Shown here piece after piece: positions 28,506-36,650 of a stretch of DNA of 64,000 nt. Within the stretch, counting starts at the first letter, position 1; each line of letters begins with the position of its first letter. The DNA is from Candidatus Bartonella washoeensis Sb944nv (GTDB taxonomy: Bacteria; Pseudomonadota; Alphaproteobacteria; Rhizobiales; Rhizobiaceae): the NCBI RefSeq assembly GCF_000278135.1, contig NZ_JH725024.1, positions 199,434 through 263,433 of the forward strand. The letters are read 5' to 3'. The notes beneath the pieces were generated by a model. It was not told the DNA's origin. It made no database searches and saw nothing but the letters and a program-made list of their open reading frames with translations. The translations under genes and the position numbers were made by a program.

Positions 28506-30137
28506 TTATTTTTCAATTGCACTATAAAAAATACGTGGTGCACTATTCCAAACCCATTTTTTAATATCAGGTGTCATCGCTACAGAAACATATGTCTGAT
28601 AGATGAAAGCATAAGGGCCTTTTTGCATAATTTCACGTTGCAAATCAGCATATATTTGTGCCCGCTTCTGTGGATCTTTTTGAAACAATGCATCCTTAAC
28701 CTTTTGGTTCATCTTTTCATCCAAATATCCATGGCACCAACTTGGATAACCCGTATTTTTAGCCTCAAACCGATTATCAGGGTTGTAAATCAGACGTGAA
28801 GCCATTGTGTGGGGATCTGCAGAATCATTATTCCATCCGAAAAAAATTGTATCAAAAGCACGTGCGTAAAGTTTTGAAAACAACAGTGTACCCACAAAAC
28901 GCTCAATTTTAAAACGCACCCCCACTTTTTTTGCATTATCTTGCAGAGATTGGGCAATTGGCAAAGCAAAAGGATAAGGAGATGCTCCTGCAAAAATATT
29001 TGCCTCAAAACCATCTGGATACCCTGCTTCCGTTAAAAGCTGCTTAGCTTTTTGCAAATCTAATTTAAAAGGTTGCCCTTCTTTTTCATCCAAAGCACCA
29101 AGATTCCCAAGAGGAATAAAGCTTGCACGTGGAATACCAACATCTTTGAGAAGGGTCTTACCAAGTTCTTCATAATCGATCAAATAGCGCATTGCCAAAC
29201 GTACTTTTTCATTGGCAAAAATTGGATTTGTTGTATTGAACCCCCATATTATCATGGACGGCGTCAACACTTTTTCAACCTTAATATCTGTTGTTGCTTG
29301 AAGATCTGCCAAATCCTCTGGTGTCAAATTACGTGCAACATCAACATCGTGTTTTTGCAACAGTAAACGTTGCGTTCCTGGCTCGGCAACATGGCGAATT
29401 AAAATCTTCTTCAACTTAGGCGCTTCCCCCCAATAGTTGGAACTTGCACGCAATAAAAGAGCTTCTCCAGGACGCCAACTACTTAACTGATAAGGACCAA
29501 CACAAGCAGCATGACTGGCCAAATATCGGTTTCCCATATCACCATCTTGTTCGTGTTTCATAATCGTTTCACGATCAAGCAAAGCAGCAGTGCGATTAGT
29601 GGAAATATTGCTAAGAATAAGCTCTGCTGGATAAGGCTTATCAAATTTCATCACCACCGTCTTCTCATCTTGTGCTTGAAGCGCCTCATCAACATTTTGT
29701 TCAGTGATACCATATTCATTAAACGTTGCCGCGTTAGACAACTTCAATTGAACAACCCGCCTCATGCCCCAAACAACATCATTGGCATAAGCAGATCGAC
29801 CGTCATTAAACTTCAAATCATCACGCAAATGAAAAGTAATCACCGTACTCTGATCATCACTCGAAACATCCCAACTCTTTGCCAAAGAGGGAACAATTTT
29901 AGTAGCATCATCTGTAGCCGAAACGACTAAATTATCACAAATATTGTTAACCACTTCAATTCCATAGCGATCATTAAGTTGCGCAGGGTCAAATGTACTG
30001 ATTGCATCGAGATTCCAAGCCATCACAAGGGTATCGACAGGTGTTTTTGCTGAAACTTGTTGCACAAACATCCCCAGTGCAATAACAGCAGAAATAAAAG
30101 AACTGCTGCTTTTCAATGTTTTTCTTTTTAAGTCCAT
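28506..30137 (-). CDS. Peptide ABC substrate-binding protein, paralogue 2
   Basis: A 543-residue twin of the protein at 23184-24809, with the same signal peptide and the same numbering through most of its length. A stretch of about 92 residues (188-279) is identical, while neighbouring blocks carry clustered differences (for example RYGIEVVNNI against VYGTEVIDNV near residues 57-66, and SNISTNRTAA against NNIVSSRATA near 176-185). It has no permease or ATPase genes next to it. Its position between xseA and a broken xseA copy shows that it arose by segmental duplication. Confidence 0.9.
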   Translation of the reverse strand: MDLKRKTLKSSSSFISAVIALGMFVQQVSAKTPVDTLVMAWNLDAISTFDPAQLNDRYGIEVVNNICDNLVVSATDDATKIVPSLAKSWDVSSDDQSTVITFHLRDDLKFNDGRSAYANDVVWGMRRVVQLKLSNAATFNEYGITEQNVDEALQAQDEKTVVMKFDKPYPAELILSNISTNRTAALLDRETIMKHEQDGDMGNRYLASHAACVGPYQLSSWRPGEALLLRASSNYWGEAPKLKKILIRHVAEPGTQRLLLQKHDVDVARNLTPEDLADLQATTDIKVEKVLTPSMIIWGFNTTNPIFANEKVRLAMRYLIDYEELGKTLLKDVGIPRASFIPLGNLGALDEKEGQPFKLDLQKAKQLLTEAGYPDGFEANIFAGASPYPFALPIAQSLQDNAKKVGVRFKIERFVGTLLFSKLYARAFDTIFFGWNNDSADPHTMASRLIYNPDNRFEAKNTGYPSWCHGYLDEKMNQKVKDALFQKDPQKRAQIYADLQREIMQKGPYAFIYQTYVSVAMTPDIKKWVWNSAPRIFYSAIEK

Positions 30138-30185
30138 AAACTTTTCCTTTTAAGATTATTTTATAAATTCCCTGATGCAACAACA

Positions 30186-30832
30186 CGCAAAAATAATAAA
30201 ATCAGGCTTAGAAAACACGCCTCCTAGAGGCAAAACACAAAACTTTCAAAAGCAGCAGCCACTTGCCAAACACTCGGTTTTCCCCCTGAACACGTATAAA
30301 ACAAACCCCAATAATAACGAAAAACAATCCGATTACGATGAAGATATTACGACTGATAACGCTCTATTGATGATGTCACAAAACCTATAATTGAGTCCAT
30401 AGAAAGCAAAGATTTCTTCTTTGCATTATCAAACATGACCTCTTCTTCAAACTTCTTCTTGCGATTTTCTATAAATGTCATTAAAGTACCCCCGGTTTAT
30501 GCAAGAATCTCAATAACAATTTGATATTTTGATGCCCATAAGTGAGTGATAAACTTGTCTACGGCAACGCTTTCCATGCCTTCTTCAGGAGGAAATTTAA
30601 GCTTTTCCATGAATTCCCCTCTAAATAATGGCTCTCAATTGCACCTTATCATCTTTTAAGGCAAAGAACGACATAACCCCAACCATAAACATGACGATAA
30701 CCTAGTATTTGCCCACACACACATAAGCAAACTTTTCTTCAACAACACATTTTGAAAATCCCCTGCTATTTTAGAAACACTAACTCTTGCTAAATTTATT
30801 GCCCCTGTTTTTTCAAAAAATAAATTTATCAT
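30186..30832 (-). pseudogene. Decayed copy of the 5' half of xseA
   Basis: The ATG at 30832 starts MINLFFEKTGAINLARVSVSKI, which matches Xse[23 protein letters not shown]. Further DNA matches in the same order (the stretch rich in CTTCTTCTTGCG, and AACAATTTGATATTTTGATG) run down to AATAATAAAATCAGG near 30190, equivalent to about 27630 in the intact gene. The segment is 647 bases against 649 in the intact gene, but is riddled with stops and small indels. The C-terminal 40-45% is missing. Confidence 0.85.
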
Positions 30833-31083
30833 TTTTTTAATTGACGGAGGTTGAAACATCCAGTTTTAATATCTATCTGAGTATTTCTTTATCAAAAGGG
30901 GTAGTCTCTTTTTTAAATAGGATGGTTTGAAATCCCATTCTATACGCAACATATTAATGTTTTAGAGGAGACGTCAATGTGCTGAAAGTCTTACCATCAT
31001 GAAAGATATCGCAACATTATAAATATATCCTTACAAATCCTAAAAAAGTGAAGAATACTCACCAAATTAATGAAAGGAGTACT

Positions 31084-31227
31084 ATGAAAGTAATACGGAA
31101 AATGCCAACAGAACACGAACGTGTTTCAGAAACTAGCACAGATGTTACACCAGTATTACAAGGTGGTAAACTTGAAAGAGAAGTAAGAAAAAATAACAAA
31201 AAAAATATTGTTTCTCCTTTATTATAA
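31084..31227 (+). CDS. Possible small protein of 47 residues
   Basis: A short ORF beginning MKVIRKMPTEHERVSET and ending NIVSPLL, preceded by a strong ribosome binding site (AAAGGAG four bases before the ATG). It is hydrophilic and charged, with no membrane span or recognised family. It lies between the xseA relic and the DUF6460 gene, on the same strand as the latter. It could be a real small protein, a leader peptide, or the surviving start of a dead gene. Confidence 0.4.
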   Translation: MKVIRKMPTEHERVSETSTDVTPVLQGGKLEREVRKNNKKNIVSPLL

Positions 31228-31298
31228 TAACACCATTGTATTATGCAACACAATCACAATATATGCAAAAGCGTATCAAAATAAAGAGAAGAAAAAAT

Positions 31299-31562
31299 AT
31301 GTCCAACTCTTTTCATGCATTTCTTGGAGGATCACTAGGGCGTGTTGCTATAAAATTGCTTACCCTTTCATTCCTCGCTGGTATTGTGATGAATTTTCTT
31401 GGGTGGACACCTCAAAATCTGATGCAGAAAATAATGGAATTTTTAAAATCTCTATGGAAAACAGGATTTATAACTTTCACAAATCTCTTCCATATCACCG
31501 TGATGGGAGCCGTCATTGTTGTGCCTATTTTTCTTTTTTTACGCATTTTCCGCAAAAAATAA
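31299..31562 (+). CDS. Small membrane protein, DUF6460-like
   Basis: An 87-residue protein starting MSNSFHAFLGGSLGRVAIKL. It has two membrane spans (about residues 14-33 and 60-81) separated by a helix with two tryptophans (GWTPQNL and KSLWKTGF), and ends in basic residues. The plan matches a small rhizobial family of unknown function (DUF6460 by memory). The ATG at 31299 is chosen since the first 21 codons of the longer frame look non-coding. Confidence 0.7.
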   Translation: MSNSFHAFLGGSLGRVAIKLLTLSFLAGIVMNFLGWTPQNLMQKIMEFLKSLWKTGFITFTNLFHITVMGAVIVVPIFLFLRIFRKK

Positions 31563-31584
31563 ATGTCTTATGGTCTCCCTTTTC

Positions 31585-32394
31585 CTAATCTTTTCGCAAA
31601 ATCAAACGGCATAAAAAGCCTGTACTAACAGCCACAAGTACTGCAACAAGTCCATATAAGAAACTATGCCTATGAGCTGCGTGGAAAATTGTATAAGCAA
31701 TATGTGCTTTAACGATTTCAAGAGTTGTGGTCGCACTATCAATAAACTGCCCATCGCGAAAAAGATAAGCACGGACCTGATAATGTCCAACAGGGGTATT
31801 TGGCGGTAAACGAAAATGTGCTGTAAAAAGTGCACCAGAACCAAAATGAACGCCACCCACTTCCTCATGATAAAGATTTTTGGCTTTTTGCAATTTTATG
31901 AGTTCATCACGAAAGATTTGTACTTTTTCCTGATCTTGTTCATCCGTCTGCAGCAATAAATAGGATAATCCTAGCCCCAAGCGTTTATATTCTTCAACGG
32001 TAGTAATATCATCAATTTCACTCGTTGTAACCATCGAATAAAAAAGAGGAACATTTTTAAAAACAAGGGAATCTGCATTAACCCAAACTCCAGCATTCCG
32101 CTTTTTTTCCCGCATAACCATCGGCCGCGCTTGCCCTTCTAAGCTGACAACAATATCATAACGGTTCTGTCGAGAATATAACGGATCGATATTTTCCAAA
32201 ACACCAGCAATATAAAGATCACGACCATCGAAATGTGCATCAACCGTGATCATATTAGTCGTTACGATAATTTGGATAGTTTCGTGGTCGACTTGATCAA
32301 TAAATGTAGCTTTCGCACCAACATGTGCCCACGTAGAAAAAGAAACTACATAAAAGCAACCTGTAATGATACATAAAGAAAAGAATCTATCCAT
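31585..32394 (-). CDS. TIGR02186 family membrane-anchored protein
   Basis: A 269-residue protein with a signal peptide (FSLCIITGCFYVVSFSTWA), a large periplasmic beta-rich domain (VDAHFDGRDLYIAG; RYDIVVSLEGQARPMVMREKKR; GVWVNADSLVF) and one C-terminal membrane span (LYGLVAVLVAVSTGFLCRL). TIGR02186 proteins are regularly encoded right after a TauE/SafE permease, as here with a two-base gap, and may be its periplasmic partner. The substrate of the pair is unknown. Confidence 0.85.
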   Translation of the reverse strand: MDRFFSLCIITGCFYVVSFSTWAHVGAKATFIDQVDHETIQIIVTTNMITVDAHFDGRDLYIAGVLENIDPLYSRQNRYDIVVSLEGQARPMVMREKKRNAGVWVNADSLVFKNVPLFYSMVTTSEIDDITTVEEYKRLGLGLSYLLLQTDEQDQEKVQIFRDELIKLQKAKNLYHEEVGGVHFGSGALFTAHFRLPPNTPVGHYQVRAYLFRDGQFIDSATTTLEIVKAHIAYTIFHAAHRHSFLYGLVAVLVAVSTGFLCRLILRKD

Positions 32395-32396
32395 TT

Positions 32397-33317
32397 TTAT
32401 CTCATCAGAATATCCAGAGAGAAAAGATTATCAGGGCGTACAAATAATTGGAAAGCAAGCCGCATACATACAATCAACACCAAAAATGCAAGCGCCATAC
32501 GCAATTGTTCAGCTTTTAATCTTCGTCCAGCACGTGTTCCATATTGCGCACCAATACTTCCCCCAAGCATCAGTAAAAAAGCCAAAACAATATCAACTGA
32601 CTGATTACTCACGCTTTGCAAAATTGTGGTAAAAGAGGACACAAATGTAATCTGAAAAAGTGAGGTTCCAATCACCACACTGGTTGGGACACGCAGAAGA
32701 TAAATCAACGCTGGTATCATAAAGAATCCACCACCAATTCCCATAATCGAAGACAACAACCCCACAATGAGACCAATTCCTAAAACGGGAATAACGCTGA
32801 CATATATCATTGATGTCCGAAAACGCATTTTAAATGGCAAGCGGTGAATCCAATTATGTCTACCAGCAAGACGAACATTGACTTTTGGTGCCTTACGCTG
32901 GCGCATCATATCGCACCAACTTTCAATAATCATCAAAGTTCCTACGCTCCCAAGAAGAAGCACATAAAGAAGCGAAATCATGAGATCTAATTGGCCCAAT
33001 TTTTTCAGCACAGAAAAAATCTGAATCCCGATTAAAGAGCCTATCCCCCCTCCAATTACCAAAAGAAGACCAAGTTTGATATCAAGAGTGCGCCTTCTAA
33101 AATGTGTAATCGCCCCTGTTACAGATGATGCAATCATCTGGTTAGCCCCTGTTCCAACAGCAATAGCAGGAGGAATATTATAGAAAATCAATAAAGGCGT
33201 GATGAGAAAACCACCACCAATTCCAAAAAGGCCTGAAAAAAAACCAGCAACAACTCCCATACCAATCAAGATCAGCATGTTGAGTGACATTTCAGCAATT
33301 GGTAAATAAATACTCAC
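32397..33317 (-). CDS. TauE/SafE (DUF81) family permease
   Basis: A 306-residue integral membrane protein with about eight spans in two internally related halves. Each half contains the family motif: GFFSGLFGIGGGFLITPLLI near the N-terminus and GLLSSIMGIGGGFFMIPALI in the second half. Family members export sulfite, sulfoacetate or related organosulfur anions, but many have unknown substrates. It is first of a two-gene operon with the TIGR02186 protein. Confidence 0.9.
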   Translation of the reverse strand: MSIYLPIAEMSLNMLILIGMGVVAGFFSGLFGIGGGFLITPLLIFYNIPPAIAVGTGANQMIASSVTGAITHFRRRTLDIKLGLLLVIGGGIGSLIGIQIFSVLKKLGQLDLMISLLYVLLLGSVGTLMIIESWCDMMRQRKAPKVNVRLAGRHNWIHRLPFKMRFRTSMIYVSVIPVLGIGLIVGLLSSIMGIGGGFFMIPALIYLLRVPTSVVIGTSLFQITFVSSFTTILQSVSNQSVDIVLAFLLMLGGSIGAQYGTRAGRRLKAEQLRMALAFLVLIVCMRLAFQLFVRPDNLFSLDILMR

Positions 33318-33480
33318 TTATAGAACCTTCAAGATAATTTGAGGTTTTCTAGTTAATTTTGAGCTCCTTCTCTAATAACCTTTGTTGCGTGTTTAAAAAA
33401 ACAACTTTAGATGCCATACATGCCTTTATAAAATCAAAAATTGCATACATCTTATGTTATTTTAACCTCACATCATCAAA

Positions 33481-34314
33481 TTAAAAAAGCGAGCTCCTTT
33501 TAAAAAAACTATAAAAACATAATGTTATCGTCACCATAAATGCAATGGTTAAAAAATAAGGAAGCAATTTTTTAACAGGATAACGTAAAAAAAAGAAAAT
33601 CCCCAGAGGCTCTCTTTTTAAGAGAGAATCCACCTTTAAAGAAGAAGCATATTGATCATACTCAATGCAACGACCAGATGCTTGAACATCTGAACACTTC
33701 CCTTCTGTTATAGAACTTTCTACAAACCTATCATCCTCTTTTGAAGAAGGCTTTTTAGCTTCTGCTGGCAAAGAACTTTTACCACCTTGTTGCAACGCGT
33801 TTATAGCATTTGGAGAGACTGGATTTATATTGTTTTGCTCCGAAAAATTTGGCGCCTCTTTGAGCGAAAACCGTTCTTGGTTTTCCCCACATGCCATATG
33901 AGCAAGGTGTTGCACAACAGAATCAAGAGGTTTTGAACGAGAAACAGGCCGTGCTACTGCCGCTGCTTCTTCTAAACTTTTCTTTTCACTTTGCAAATTT
34001 TGAATAAGCGTTTTAATCTGCTCCAAATGCTCAAAAAGCTTTTTTTCTTTTTGGCGACGCATATAATATTCAGCTAAAATAGCCCGACTAATATCATCCA
34101 AATAAGATTTAAAACTCTCTTCCACCAAATTGCGTGGTGTCAAATGATGAGGCGAATGTTTCATCTGCATTTGTGTGTAAACAGAGCGTAATTTTTTAGC
34201 GATATCCGACATCGTCACTTCAGCAGGTGTGCTTACCCTTCCCTTTGGTTCAACAACAAAAGAAGAAGGTTTATCATGCTGAACTTGCTTAGTATTATGA
34301 CTCTTCGTATTCAC
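33481..34314 (-). CDS. Tail-anchored coiled-coil protein, function unknown
   Basis: A 277-residue protein with a polar N-terminus, a helical coiled-coil part (about residues 35-120, including RRQKEKKLFEHLEQIKTLIQ), a low-complexity Ser/Lys/Asn-rich middle, and a single membrane span close to the C-terminus (LLPYFLTIAFMVTITLCFYSFF). The start is GTG at 34314, with GAGGGG about nine bases upstream. Upstream is a near-copy of the same start region, giving a second GTG and an eight-codon ORF. No family recognised. Confidence 0.6.
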   Translation of the reverse strand: MNTKSHNTKQVQHDKPSSFVVEPKGRVSTPAEVTMSDIAKKLRSVYTQMQMKHSPHHLTPRNLVEESFKSYLDDISRAILAEYYMRRQKEKKLFEHLEQIKTLIQNLQSEKKSLEEAAAVARPVSRSKPLDSVVQHLAHMACGENQERFSLKEAPNFSEQNNINPVSPNAINALQQGGKSSLPAEAKKPSSKEDDRFVESSITEGKCSDVQASGRCIEYDQYASSLKVDSLLKREPLGIFFFLRYPVKKLLPYFLTIAFMVTITLCFYSFFKRSSLF

Positions 34315-34363
34315 AAATGCTACCCCTCATTGTATTCAGTATTCACAAACGCTACATCTCATT
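34307..34363. repeat. Direct repeat duplicating a translation start
   Basis: Two 25-base copies (34307-34331 and 34339-34363) differ at three positions. On the minus strand each contains a GTG preceded by a purine-rich stretch. The copy nearer the gene supplies its start; the other opens a short frame, MNTEYNEG, and a stop. Confidence 0.7.
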
Positions 34364-34927
34364 AATCTTTTGCAAAGAATCGCATAAAGGAGTGGGAAGT
34401 GTGCTCTATTTTAGTAAATAGAGCTTTAAGAACTTCCTAAAACATTTGTTAGAAATATTGAAACATGTGATATTTAATTTCCCTGCTTTTAAACGCTTCA
34501 ATTAAGAAATTCTCCCCCTCTTTGGCTTTTTTATTCTTTTGTCATTATCTTTAATAGCTATTATACTCGTTTGTAAACTGAGATACGGAACCAAAAAACG
34601 ATATCCTCATTTGCTATTCGTAAATTATTTATCATTCTGCACCCCTCTTATTTCAAGTTCTTTTCGTACAACTGTTTTACAAACTATGATGAAAACATTC
34701 ATTTGAAATAAATGTTCATTGTTTTTTACTTTTTATTCAAGTGAAGTTGGCAATTATGAGAACATAAAAAACAAAATAAAGATGCGTAACAATGATAAAA
34801 AATATAAGCACACATAAAAAATTATATAATAGGAAAACCAATGATTAAGTGAGATTCCGTTCTAAACAATTTGGTTTCTTGTGGTTATTACTATAAACTT
34901 GTGAGCATACAAACAAAGAGGATCATC
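34364..34927. other. Intergenic region between divergent genes
   Basis: About 560 bases, AT-rich. It has a perfect hairpin GCTCTATTT (34403-34411) with AAATAGAGC (34416-34424). No gene seen. It must hold the promoters for etfB and for the tail-anchored protein. Confidence 0.5.
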
Positions 34928-35674
34928 ATGAAGATAATTGTCGCTGTCAAACGTGTTGTTGATTATAACATCAAGATACGTGTTAAACCCGATGGCACAG
35001 GCGTTGATCTCTCCCATGTAAAAATGTCTATGAACCCCTTTGACGAAATCGCCGTGGAAGAAGCAATTCGCCAAAAAGAATCTGGAAAAATTTCTGAAGT
35101 CGTTCTTGTTTCCATTGGACCAGAAGCAGCACAAGAAACTTTGCGAACGGGATTGGCAATGGGAGCGGATCGCGCAATCCTTGTCACAACAGAGGAAACA
35201 CTAGAACCTTTAGCGATTGCTAAGATTCTCAAGGCCATTGTACATGAAGAAAAACCAGATATGGTCTTTTTGGGCAAGCAAGCCATTGATGACGATAGCA
35301 ATCAAACTGGGCAAATGTTAGCTGCCCTTCTTGGCTGGGGACAAGCAACTTTTTCCTCCAATCTGGACATAAAAGATGGACATGCTACAGTCATCCGAGA
35401 AGTAGACAATGGTACACAAACCCTTACCCTCCCCCTCCCCATAATTATGACTACTGATTTACGGTTAAATGAACCACGCTATACTTCTCTCCCCAATATA
35501 ATAAAAGCGAAAAAGAAACCCATTGAACAAAAAGCTCTTACGGATCTTGGCGTAGAGACACGAGCACGCTTAACGATTCTTAGCGTTGAAGAACCAAAAC
35601 CCCGTCAACCCGGTATCAAACTAACCAATGTAGCAGAGCTTATCAGTGCGCTAAAACAAAAAAATTGCATTTAA
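34928..35674 (+). CDS. etfB: Electron transfer flavoprotein beta subunit
   Basis: A 248-residue ETF beta subunit, starting MKIIVAVKRVVDYNIKIRV. The adenine-nucleotide-binding fold and the conserved MNPFDEIAVEEA, DDDSNQTGQMLAALLGW and DLRLNEPRY segments are present. The recognition-loop region GADRAILVTTEE contacts partner dehydrogenases. The ATG at 34928 has AGAGGA upstream; earlier in-frame codons are leader sequence. With EtfA it accepts electrons from acyl-CoA and other dehydrogenases and hands them to ETF-QO, encoded two genes downstream. Confidence 0.96.
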   Translation: MKIIVAVKRVVDYNIKIRVKPDGTGVDLSHVKMSMNPFDEIAVEEAIRQKESGKISEVVLVSIGPEAAQETLRTGLAMGADRAILVTTEETLEPLAIAKILKAIVHEEKPDMVFLGKQAIDDDSNQTGQMLAALLGWGQATFSSNLDIKDGHATVIREVDNGTQTLTLPLPIIMTTDLRLNEPRYTSLPNIIKAKKKPIEQKALTDLGVETRARLTILSVEEPKPRQPGIKLTNVAELISALKQKNCI

Positions 35675-35726
35675 CGTTCAATAAATAATGGATCAGAAGC
35701 AACACTGTATAAAAGGATAAAAATTT

Positions 35727-36647
35727 ATGGCAATTCTTTTATTGGCCGAACACAATACAGAAGAAACCGCAAAAGCACTCACTGCGGCTCGAGCAATGAG
35801 CAATGATATCGATATCTTGGTTTGTGGAACGAACGTTCAAGAGATCGCTGAAAACAGCGCCAAACTCACCGATGTACGGCAAGTTCTTGTTGCTGAAGCT
35901 GAGTATCTAGCACATCATTTGGCCGAACCTTTAGCCGACACAATCATAAAATGTGCGAATGATTATGATGTGATCATGGCTGCCTCTACAAGCACCGGAA
36001 AAAACGTGATGCCGCGTGTAGCTGCCCTTCTTGATCTTATGCAAATTTCAGACATTATCGCCGTGATTGCACCTGATACTTTCAAACGAACAATTTATGC
36101 AGGAAATGCCATTCAAACTGTACGCACGAATGATCTTCAAAAGGTTATAACAGTCCGTACAGCCTCTTTCACGCCAACTCCACAAAAAAATGATGCTGCA
36201 CCCATTAGAACAATATCACCAGCCGCTAATCCCAACCTTTCTTCTTTCGTAAAAGCAGAAACTAGCAAAAGCAATCGCCCTGAACTCACCTCAGCTCGTG
36301 TTATTGTATCAGGCGGACGCGGTCTTGGTTCACAAGAGCAATTTATGGCACTTCTTCTCCCTCTTGCAAACAAACTAGAAGCTGCTTTGGGTGCCAGCCG
36401 CGCAGCTGTTGATGCAGGCTATGCTCCTAATGATTGGCAAATTGGACAAACAGGTAAAGTCGTTGCTCCTGAACTCTATATTGCTGTCGGCATCTCTGGT
36501 GCAATTCAACATTTAGCTGGTATAATGGATGCACAAGTTATTGTAGCCATTAATAAAGACGAAGAAGCTCCTATCGTGCAAATTGCTGATTACACCCTTG
36601 TAGGCGATCTTCACCACATTATTCCTGAATTGGAGAAAGCTTTATAA
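35727..36647 (+). CDS. etfA: Electron transfer flavoprotein alpha subunit
   Basis: A 306-residue ETF alpha subunit. The C-terminal FAD-binding domain is intact: VIVSGGRGLGS, AAVDAGYAPNDWQIGQTGKVVAPELYIA (broken here by function into loop and strand), GISGAIQHLAGI and INKDEEAPI. The N-terminal half is the looser structural domain. A 52-base gap to etfB and a ribosome binding site AAGGA fit an operon. Confidence 0.96.
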   Translation: MAILLLAEHNTEETAKALTAARAMSNDIDILVCGTNVQEIAENSAKLTDVRQVLVAEAEYLAHHLAEPLADTIIKCANDYDVIMAASTSTGKNVMPRVAALLDLMQISDIIAVIAPDTFKRTIYAGNAIQTVRTNDLQKVITVRTASFTPTPQKNDAAPIRTISPAANPNLSSFVKAETSKSNRPELTSARVIVSGGRGLGSQEQFMALLLPLANKLEAALGASRAAVDAGYAPNDWQIGQTGKVVAPELYIAVGISGAIQHLAGIMDAQVIVAINKDEEAPIVQIADYTLVGDLHHIIPELEKAL

Positions 36648-36650
36648 GCT

